Shown here: in pieces, positions 22,098 to 27,262 of the stretch
How the letters are laid out: each line of letters begins with the position of its first letter
How positions within the stretch are numbered: the first letter of the stretch is position 1
From: G020354085 sp964482055
GTDB lineage: Bacteria > Pseudomonadota > Gammaproteobacteria > Acidiferrobacterales > Sulfurifustaceae
Assembly: GCA_964482055.1 (NCBI GenBank)
Contig: CAYZVX010000036.1
Location: 1-27,262, forward strand
Direction: 5' to 3'
Length of the DNA: 27,262 bases
Translations under genes and position numbers: made by a program
Notes under the pieces: model-generated
Database searches by the model: none
The model's input: the letters and a program-made list of their open reading frames with translations, nothing else
What the model was told of the DNA's origin: nothing

Positions 22098-23094
22098 GCT
22101 CTTCGATGCGCCAGCGCGCCCGCGCCCCGAAGGTGAGCGGCTCGTGCTGCCCGGCGCGCAGCCGCACGCAGCCCACGTAGGCGATCATCGCGCCGTTGTC
22201 GGTGCAGAACTCGGGGCGCGGATAGTAGACCCGTACGGCAGTGTCGCTCGCCATGGCGTCGAGCGACTGGCGCAGCCGCTGGTTGGCGCTTACGCCGCCG
22301 GCAACCACGAGCCGTTCGTGCCCGGTCTGCTCGAGCGCGCGCCGGCACTTCACCGTGAGTGTCTCGACGGCGGCCTCCTGGAAAGCGTGTGCGATATCGG
22401 CGACTTTCTGGGCATCCAGGGCGGCGCCGGCAGCGAGCGCCACCGCGGTTTTGAGCCCGCTGAAGCTGAAATCGAGGCCCGGCCGTTCGAGCATGGGCCG
22501 GGGAAAGTTGTAGCGCCCGGGTCGGCCGGACTGCGCGGCCTTGGCGATTGCCGGGCCACCGGGATATCCGAGCCCAAGGAGCTTGGCGGTCTTGTCGAAG
22601 GCCTCTCCAACTGCGTCATCCAGCGACTCGCCCAGGATCACGTAGTTGCCCACCCCGCGAATGTCCGCGAGCAGCGTATGACCGCCGGAGACGAGCAGAG
22701 CGAGAAACGGGAAGGCCGGCGGATCGGCTTCGAGCATGGGGGACAGCAGGTGCCCTTCCATGTGGTGCACGCCGATCGCAGGGATGCCCCAAGCGTAGGC
22801 CAGCGACCGGCCGAGAGCCGCCCCGACCAGCAGCGCTCCGGCGAGGCCCGGCCCGGCCGTGTAGGCCACGCCGCTCAGCTGCTGCGGTACCGTATCCGCC
22901 TCGCCCAGGACGGTCCGCACCAGCGGCAGGGCTTTGCGGATATGGTCGCGCGAGGCGAGCTCCGGTACCACGCCGCCATACTCGCTGTGTAAGGCGGTCT
23001 GTGAGTACAGGCGGTGCGCCAGCAAGCCCCGGTCGCTGTCATAGACCGCCACCCCGGTGTCGTCGCAGGACGTCTCGAGCCCAAGGACCCGCAT
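22084..23094 (-). CDS. tsaD: tRNA N6-threonylcarbamoyladenosine synthesis protein TsaD
   Basis: The catalytic subunit that transfers the threonylcarbamoyl group to A37 of ANN-decoding tRNAs, working with TsaB and TsaE. From ATG 23094 it has 336 residues, against 337 in E. coli. Motifs are MRVLGLETSCDDTGVAVYD, the metal-binding H111 and H115 in VHHMEGHLLSP (same numbering as E. coli), LLVSGGHTLL, GESLDDAVGEAFDK and VVAGGVSANQRLR. In-frame ATGs 3 and 14 codons upstream are less family-like. It is divergent from rpsU, the usual arrangement in Gammaproteobacteria. Confidence 0.97.
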   Translation of the reverse strand: MRVLGLETSCDDTGVAVYDSDRGLLAHRLYSQTALHSEYGGVVPELASRDHIRKALPLVRTVLGEADTVPQQLSGVAYTAGPGLAGALLVGAALGRSLAYAWGIPAIGVHHMEGHLLSPMLEADPPAFPFLALLVSGGHTLLADIRGVGNYVILGESLDDAVGEAFDKTAKLLGLGYPGGPAIAKAAQSGRPGRYNFPRPMLERPGLDFSFSGLKTAVALAAGAALDAQKVADIAHAFQEAAVETLTVKCRRALEQTGHERLVVAGGVSANQRLRQSLDAMASDTAVRVYYPRPEFCTDNGAMIAYVGCVRLRAGQHEPLTFGARARWRIEELTPL

Positions 23095-23101
23095 GGACGC
23101 C

Positions 23102-23107
23102 ATTCTA
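23102..23107 (-). promoter_or_regulatory. Candidate -10 box of tsaD
   Basis: On the minus strand TAGAAT ends 7 nt before the tsaD ATG. No -35 box is found at 16-18 nt; TTGTCA lies 23 nt upstream. No Shine-Dalgarno sequence is visible. Confidence 0.35.
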
Positions 23108-23129
23108 CCCGGCCCGGCAGGTGGCACGG

Positions 23130-23158
23130 GTGACAAAGCCGGCCCGAATCTCTAGAAT
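23130..23158 (+). promoter_or_regulatory. Sigma-70 promoter of the rpsU-yqeY-dnaG cluster
   Basis: GTGACA (23130-23135, five of six) and TAGAAT (23153-23158, five of six) are exactly 17 nt apart, the best vegetative promoter in the window. The leader of about 59 nt contains a CCGCC-ATAGAC-GGCGG hairpin (23172-23187), followed by GAGGG at 23207-23211, 12 nt before the rpsU ATG. Confidence 0.75.
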
Positions 23159-23223
23159 CGCGCGTTTCCTGCCGCCATAGACGGCGGGTCAAACCAGCCA
23201 AACAGTGAGGGTAAGACATTCAG

Positions 23224-23499
23224 ATGCCGTCCGTGCGCGTAAAGGATAACGAGCCGTTCGAAATGGCGCTGCGCCGTTTCCGCCGCTCCTGCGAGAAGGC
23301 CGGGGTGTTCAGCGAGATGCGTCGCCGCGAGCACTACGAGAAACCCACCGAGATCCGCAAGCGCAAGGCCGCCGCCGCGCGCAAGCGCGAGCTCAAGAAG
23401 CTCGCCCGCGGGCGTGGCATGTTGCGCGGCGCCGCCCGCCCGGCCGCCCGCCCCGCGGAACGCACCGAGCGTCGCCCCTCTGCCCCCGCGCGGGCATGA
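23224..23499 (+). CDS. rpsU: 30S ribosomal protein S21 with extended C terminus
   Basis: A small-subunit protein involved in initiation at natural mRNAs. The core (1-71) matches S21: VRVKDNEPFEMALRRFRRSCEKAGVFSEMRRREHYEKPTEIRKRK. The total is 91 residues, while the usual bacterial length is about 70. The extra 20 residues are rich in A, P and R (AARPAARPAERTERRPSAPARA) and are likely disordered and RNA-binding. The start agrees with the family. Its stop overlaps the yqeY start (ATGA), so the two are translationally coupled in the cluster. Confidence 0.96.
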   Translation: MPSVRVKDNEPFEMALRRFRRSCEKAGVFSEMRRREHYEKPTEIRKRKAAAARKRELKKLARGRGMLRGAARPAARPAERTERRPSAPARA

Positions 23500-23945
23500 G
23501 TCTCAAGGACCGGATCAACGACGACCTCAAGCAGGCCATGCGCGACAAGAACGAGTCGCGCGTGGGGGCGCTGCGCCTGCTTACCGCTGCGATCAAGCAG
23601 CGCGAAGTCGACGAGCGCGTCACGCTCGACGATGCGCGCATCGTCGGCGTGGTCGAGAAGCTCATAAAGCAGTCGCGCGAATCCATCGAGCAGTACACCA
23701 AGGGCAACCGCCCGGACCTGGTCGTCAAGGAACAGGCCGACATCGCCATCTGGCAAGCCTACATGCCTGCGCCGCTTTCCGATGCCGAGATCGATGCGGC
23801 CATCGCCGAGGCGATTGGCGCCAGCGGTGCCAGCTCCGTCAAGGACATGGGCAAGGTTATGGGCCTGCTCAAGCCCAAGCTCGCCGGCCGCGCCGACATG
23901 GCCAAGGTTGGCGCCAGGATCAAGGCCCGCTTGAACGCGCCTTGA
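23496..23945 (+). CDS. yqeY: GatB/YqeY domain protein
   Basis: A 149-residue protein of the GatB/YqeY family, related to the C-terminal tRNA-binding part of the amidotransferase subunit GatB. Visible family features are MSLKDRINDDLKQAMRDKNESRVGALRLLTAAIKQREVD, the KQSRESIEQY segment, EQADIAIWQAYMPAPLSDAEID, and MGKVMGLLKPKLAGRADMAKVGARIKARL. Its precise role is unresolved; it may act on tRNA or glutaminyl-type substrates. It starts on the overlapping ATGA of rpsU. About 50 nt of its 3' end are duplicated downstream, where the copy encodes a similar alternative C terminus in another frame. Confidence 0.93.
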   Translation: MSLKDRINDDLKQAMRDKNESRVGALRLLTAAIKQREVDERVTLDDARIVGVVEKLIKQSRESIEQYTKGNRPDLVVKEQADIAIWQAYMPAPLSDAEIDAAIAEAIGASGASSVKDMGKVMGLLKPKLAGRADMAKVGARIKARLNAP

Positions 23946-24061
23946 AGGCGCGGTGCAACCGCCCTCCCGAGCGCGCCTGGACTTGTGCATCCCAGCACGT
24001 CGCCGGCCGCGCCAACATGGCCAAGGTCGGCGCCTGCATCAAGGCCAGGTTCGGCGGCTAG
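23881..24061 (+). repeat. Duplicated yqeY 3' end flanking a small repeat element
   Basis: 23881-23931 and 24000-24050 are near-identical copies offset by 119 nt, differing at about seven positions. Copy 1 encodes AGRADMAKVGARIKARL in YqeY. Copy 2 encodes AGRANMAKVGACIKARFGG followed by TAG (24059-24061) and is not in the YqeY frame. Between them, GCGCGCCTGGA and GTGC-ATCCCA-GCACG-TCGCC match the two ends of the midA insertion, without its middle part. No separate gene is supported here. Confidence 0.7.
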
Positions 24062-24068
24062 GCTCTCT

Positions 24069-24146
24069 AGCCGCAAGCGTCAAGCTCAAAGCGCCAAGCC
24101 AGTCAGGATCCGGCTGGATCTCGCCTGCGGCTTGCCGCTTGTGGCT
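24069..24146. repeat. Imperfect inverted repeat before dnaG
   Basis: AGCCGCAAGCGTCAAGC (24069-24085) is complementary to GCTTGCCGCTTGTGGCT (24130-24146) at 15 of 17 positions, with a 44-nt spacer. It ends 13 nt before the dnaG ATG and could fold in the mRNA between yqeY and dnaG, acting as a processing or attenuation site. No dnaG promoter or clear Shine-Dalgarno sequence was found in the 214-nt gap. Confidence 0.6.
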
Positions 24147-24159
24147 TAATGCTATCGCT

Positions 24160-25989
24160 ATGGCCGGTCGCATCCCCAAGCAGTTCATCGACGACCTTCT
24201 GCAGCGCACCGACATTGTCGAGGTGATCGATGCGCGCGTGCCGCTCAAGAAGGCGGGCAAGGACTACAAGGCGTGCTGTCCGTTCCACGATGAGAAAACG
24301 CCGTCCTTCACGGTGAGCGCCGACAAGCAGTTCTATCACTGCTTCGGCTGCGGCGCGCATGGCACCGCCATCGGGTTTCTCATGGAATACGACCACATGA
24401 GCTTTCTCGAAGCGGTCGAGGAGCTCGCGGCGCACGCCGGCATGCCGATCCCGAAAGAAGCGACCTTCGGGCCGCGCAAGGAGCAGGCCGGCCCGGATCT
24501 GCTCAAGCTCCTCGAGGATGCGGCGCGCTTCTACCGCCAGCAGCTGCGCACCCATGCCCGGGCGCAGCAGGCCGTCGATTATCTGAAAGGTCGCGGCATC
24601 ACCGGCGAGATCGCCCAGCAGTTCGCCCTGGGTTACGCGCCGGAGGGTTGGGACAACCTGACCTCGGCGCTGGGAACTGACGCCGCGCGTCGCGAGGCGC
24701 TGGTCGCGGCGGGGCTTGCGGTGAAGAAAGAGGGCGGCGGCTACTATGACCGTTTCCGCAACCGCATCATGTTCCCGATCCACGACTACCGCGGACGCAT
24801 CGTCGGATTCGGCGGGCGCATAATCGACGACCCACAGGGAAGTGCGAGTGCCGCGGGCGACAGGATGTCGGGAGCGGCCAAGGAGGGACCGAAGTATCTC
24901 AACTCGCCCGAGACCGTGCTGTTTCACAAGGGCCGTGAGCTCTACGGGCTGTTCCGGGCGCGCGAGGCGATCAGGCGCGAGAACCGCATACTCGTGGTCG
25001 AAGGCTACATGGACGTCGTGGCGCTCGCCCAGTTTGGCATCGACTATGCGGTCGCCACTCTCGGGACCGCAACCACGCGCGAACACCTGGAGCGGCTATA
25101 CCGTTACGCGCCGGAGATTGTGTTTTGCTTCGATGGCGACCGCGCCGGCCGCGAAGCGGCCTGGCGCGCGCTGGAGACGACGCTCCCGGCGTTGCATGAG
25201 GGCCGCCAGGCGAGCTTCCTGTTCCTGCCCGAGGGCGAAGACCCCGATACCCTTGTGCGCAAGGAAGGTGCGGCCGTTTTCCAGGCCCGTGTACGGCACG
25301 CGCAACCGCTGCCCGATTACTTCTTTGCCGCGCTGCGCGCCCAAGTGGACCTGGATCGTCTCGACGGCCGGGCACGACTGGCGGAGCTGGCGCGGCCCTA
25401 CATCGCCAAGGTGGCGCCGGGCGTATTGCGCGAATTACTGCTGGGGCAGTTGGCGCGCCTGTCACAAATCGACCCGGCAAAGCTCGGGGTGCTGCTCAAG
25501 ACCCCCGAGTCGACTGCTAACCCTTCCCGTCCGGTCCGCCGGCCGCCTGGACCCAGGGAACCAGCATCGGCGGTGCGACTTGCGCTCGCCCTGCTTGTGC
25601 AGAACCCCGGTTTGGCCGCCTGCGCTCCGCAAGCCCGCAGCCTGGGCGAGCTGGACCAACCCGGCATGCCCTTGTTTCGGCTGGTCTTGGGGCAGCTCCA
25701 GGAGGCTCCTGCGGCCAATACCGCAGCGCTCCTCGAGCGCTTCCGCGGCACCGAGCATGAGGCGACCCTGGCCAAGCTGGCCGTGTGGGAGCACCCCGTC
25801 CTTGCTCAGGATGTGGCAGCCGAGTTCAACGGCGCCCTGGAGCGGTTGCGTGAGTCCCAAGTCAGGTTACGTGCGGAAAAGTTGCTGCAAAAACAGCATT
25901 CCAGCGGTCTAACGGACGCGGAGAAGGCCCAACTGGCCGAGTTGCTGGGTGGGAAGCGGGTTCCGGGGAGTTCTCCGGCAAAGCATTGA
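24160..25989 (+). CDS. dnaG: DNA primase DnaG
   Basis: Synthesises RNA primers at the replication fork. It has 609 residues against 581 in E. coli. The zinc-binding domain has C40, H43, C61 and C64, numbered exactly as in E. coli. The catalytic TOPRIM core has E281 in VVEGYMDVVAL and D325-D327 in FDGDRAG, each 16 positions later than in E. coli. The shift comes from an insertion at about residues 225-243 (GSASAAGDRMSGAAKEG), between GFGGRIIDD and PKYLNSPETVLFHKGR. The C-terminal helicase-binding region (about 470-609) is preceded by a P/R-rich linker. ATG 24160 gives the family-typical MAGRIPKQFIDDLL; the frame is open further upstream but not family-like. Confidence 0.97.
   Translation: MAGRIPKQFIDDLLQRTDIVEVIDARVPLKKAGKDYKACCPFHDEKTPSFTVSADKQFYHCFGCGAHGTAIGFLMEYDHMSFLEAVEELAAHAGMPIPKEATFGPRKEQAGPDLLKLLEDAARFYRQQLRTHARAQQAVDYLKGRGITGEIAQQFALGYAPEGWDNLTSALGTDAARREALVAAGLAVKKEGGGYYDRFRNRIMFPIHDYRGRIVGFGGRIIDDPQGSASAAGDRMSGAAKEGPKYLNSPETVLFHKGRELYGLFRAREAIRRENRILVVEGYMDVVALAQFGIDYAVATLGTATTREHLERLYRYAPEIVFCFDGDRAGREAAWRALETTLPALHEGRQASFLFLPEGEDPDTLVRKEGAAVFQARVRHAQPLPDYFFAALRAQVDLDRLDGRARLAELARPYIAKVAPGVLRELLLGQLARLSQIDPAKLGVLLKTPESTANPSRPVRRPPGPREPASAVRLALALLVQNPGLAACAPQARSLGELDQPGMPLFRLVLGQLQEAPAANTAALLERFRGTEHEATLAKLAVWEHPVLAQDVAAEFNGALERLRESQVRLRAEKLLQKQHSSGLTDAEKAQLAELLGGKRVPGSSPAKH
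24829..24890 (+). repeat. In-frame insertion in dnaG related to the midA repeat
   Basis: The insertion contains CAC-AGGGAA-GTG (24833-24843), CGAG, then CCGC, in the same order as CAGGGA-n4-CGAG-n2-CCGC of the midA unit. It continues with a second small hairpin, CGACA-GGA-TGTCG. It adds about 16 residues relative to E. coli DnaG, at a loop between two conserved motifs, without breaking the frame. Confidence 0.5.
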
Positions 25990-25994
25990 AAACC

Positions 25995-26023
25995 TTGGGA
26001 CCGGTCACCATTTGAGCTATACT
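25995..26023 (+). promoter_or_regulatory. Sigma-70 promoter of rpoD
   Basis: TTGGGA (25995-26000, four of six) and TATACT (26018-26023, five of six) are 17 nt apart in the 83-nt dnaG-rpoD gap. The start would be near 26030, with a leader of about 43 nt. This lets rpoD be transcribed separately from the upstream genes. Confidence 0.65.
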
Positions 26024-26072
26024 TTCCAGTTTTACATTTCCACTCAACGTTTTAGGCGCCGAGCACGGCCAC

Positions 26073-27262
26073 ATGGCAATGGATCAAGAAGCACAGCGTT
26101 CCCAGCTCAAGAAACTGATCATTCAGGGCAAGGAAAAGGGTTTTCTCACCTACGGTGAGATCAACGACCACCTGCCCGAGGACATCCACGACACCGACCA
26201 GATCGAGGCCGTGGTCAATATGATCAATGACATGGGCATCCAGGTGTTCGACGAGGCACCGGACCCGGAGACCCTGTTGCTCAAGGCCGAGCCGGCCCCG
26301 GCTGAGGACGATGAAGAGGCGGCCGAGGAGGCCGAGCAGGTCGTGGTGTCCACGATCGATTCGGAATTCGGCCGCACCACCGACCCGGTGCGCATGTACA
26401 TGCGCGAGATGGGTACGGTGGAGCTGCTCACGCGCGAGGGCGAGATCGAGCTCGCCAAGCGCATCGAGGACGGCGTGCGCCAGACCACCGAGGCCATCGC
26501 CGCGTGCCCGGCCGCCATCGCCGAGGTGGTGCGCATGATGGAGCTGGTAGAGAACGACCAGATGCGCCTCACCGACCTGGTCGTGGATTTCGTCGATCCG
26601 GACGCCGCCGACATGCCGCTCCCCGAGAGCGACAGCAGCGCTAAGGCCGCGGCCGCCAAAGAGGACGAGGAAGAAGAGTCCGAATCCGGCGGTGGCGACA
26701 GCGAGGAGGAAGGCGGCCCGAACCGCGAGGAGGCGATGATCCGCTTCACGCGCATCCGCCGGCTGCACGGCAACCTGCTCAAGGCGATCGAAAAGAAGGG
26801 CTATGACGCGCCCGAGGTCAAGCGCGTGCAGAAGAAGCTCGCCGAAGAGTTCATGCAGATCAAGTTCGTCTCCCGCCAGATCAACCGGTTGGTCGAGTAT
26901 GTGCGCTCGCTGGTCGAGCAGTCGCGCGAGCAGGAAAAGATCATCATGGACATCTGCGTGGGCAAGGCCCGCATGCCGCGCAAGACCTTCATCAAGCTCT
27001 TCCCTGGCAACGAGACCAACAAGCGCTGGGTGAAGAAGGCAATCAAGTGCGGCGAGGGCAACAGCCGCATCATCGAGGCCAACAGCGAAGCGATCCTCGC
27101 TGCCCAGGACCGCCTCAAGGCGCTGGAAGAGCGCACCGGGCTGCCGATCGCCGAGCTCAAGGAGGTCAACCGGCGCATGTCGATCGGCGAGGCTAAGGCA
27201 CGGCGCGCGAAGAAGGAGATGGTCGAGGCCAACCTGCGCCTGGTGATCTCGATCGCCAAGAA
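26073..27262 (+). CDS. rpoD: RNA polymerase primary sigma factor RpoD (partial, 3' end outside window)
   Basis: The housekeeping sigma factor. About 396 residues are visible before the right edge. Region 1.1 reads SQLKKLIIQGKEKGFLTYGEINDHLPEDI and MINDMGIQVFDEAPD. An acidic linker follows, then region 1.2 (TTDPVRMYMREMGTVELLTREGEIELAKRIEDG). The long non-conserved region contains the very acidic patch KEDEEEESESGGGDSEEEGG, FPGNETNKRWV and VNRRMSIGEAKARRAKKEM. The sequence stops within region 2.1 (EMVEANLRLVISIAKK). A large non-conserved region of this kind is typical of proteobacterial RpoD. ATG 26079 is an alternative start; no strong Shine-Dalgarno sequence is seen. Confidence 0.97.
   Translation, partial: MAMDQEAQRSQLKKLIIQGKEKGFLTYGEINDHLPEDIHDTDQIEAVVNMINDMGIQVFDEAPDPETLLLKAEPAPAEDDEEAAEEAEQVVVSTIDSEFGRTTDPVRMYMREMGTVELLTREGEIELAKRIEDGVRQTTEAIAACPAAIAEVVRMMELVENDQMRLTDLVVDFVDPDAADMPLPESDSSAKAAAAKEDEEEESESGGGDSEEEGGPNREEAMIRFTRIRRLHGNLLKAIEKKGYDAPEVKRVQKKLAEEFMQIKFVSRQINRLVEYVRSLVEQSREQEKIIMDICVGKARMPRKTFIKLFPGNETNKRWVKKAIKCGEGNSRIIEANSEAILAAQDRLKALEERTGLPIAELKEVNRRMSIGEAKARRAKKEMVEANLRLVISIAK

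Noticed and set aside
24000..24061. Copy 2 of the yqeY end as a separate small gene
   Set aside because: It has no suitable start codon and only about 20 codons; it is best explained as a duplication.
23953..24159. In-frame upstream extension of dnaG
   Set aside because: The sequence there is the duplicated yqeY tail and the inverted repeat; MAGRIPKQFIDDLL at 24160 is the normal primase start.

Overview
The window is a chromosomal segment of a high-GC Gammaproteobacterium. The evidence is the order tsaD (divergent) / rpsU-yqeY-dnaG-rpoD, E. coli-like spacing of active-site residues in Cca, TsaD, Lgt, FolB and DnaG, a sigma-70 with a large acidic non-conserved region, and the folate/plsY neighbourhood. 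The gene set (secreted DsrE-family protein, paired ArnT-like enzymes, MidA, PTR1-type reductase) would suit an environmental, possibly sulfur-metabolising lineage, but species cannot be named from sequence reading alone. No tRNA, rRNA, CRISPR array, transposase or prophage gene was seen.

Layout: (1) 2-5722, envelope block on +: the end of an unknown gene, two tandem ArnT/PMT-like glycosyltransferases, lgt, a DUF3592 membrane protein and a DUF454 (YbaN-like) protein. (2) 5779-12477: a succinate-semialdehyde-type dehydrogenase (-), slt lytic transglycosylase (+), an NDUFA9-like NAD-binding protein (+), a lipoprotein HExxH aminopeptidase (-) and cca (+). (3) 12506-18171: secreted DsrE-family protein, rimO, two secreted proteins of unknown role, and a REC-GGDEF-EAL regulator with a near-consensus sigma-28 (flagellar) promoter. 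(4) 18246-22097: midA (-), PTR1-type pteridine reductase (+), folB-folK (-) and plsY (+). (5) 22084-27262: tsaD (-) and the macromolecular-synthesis cluster rpsU, yqeY, dnaG, rpoD, with rpoD cut by the window edge.

Most of the window is housekeeping. No complete new multi-gene system was found. The most unusual signals are: (a) related hairpin-bearing small repeats inserted in frame into midA and dnaG and lying inside a duplicated yqeY 3' end; (b) a GTGAACGGT/CGTTCACTG repeat at the 3' ends of rimO and of the GGDEF-EAL gene, forming a 41-nt hairpin at the second site; (c) the sigma-28 promoter, which ties an EAL phosphodiesterase with a degenerate GGNQF site to motility; (d) -10-like boxes 6-7 nt before the ATG of slt, cca, plsY and tsaD, none with a Shine-Dalgarno sequence, suggesting leaderless transcripts; and (e) a second ArnT-like paralogue that has lost a conserved lysine.
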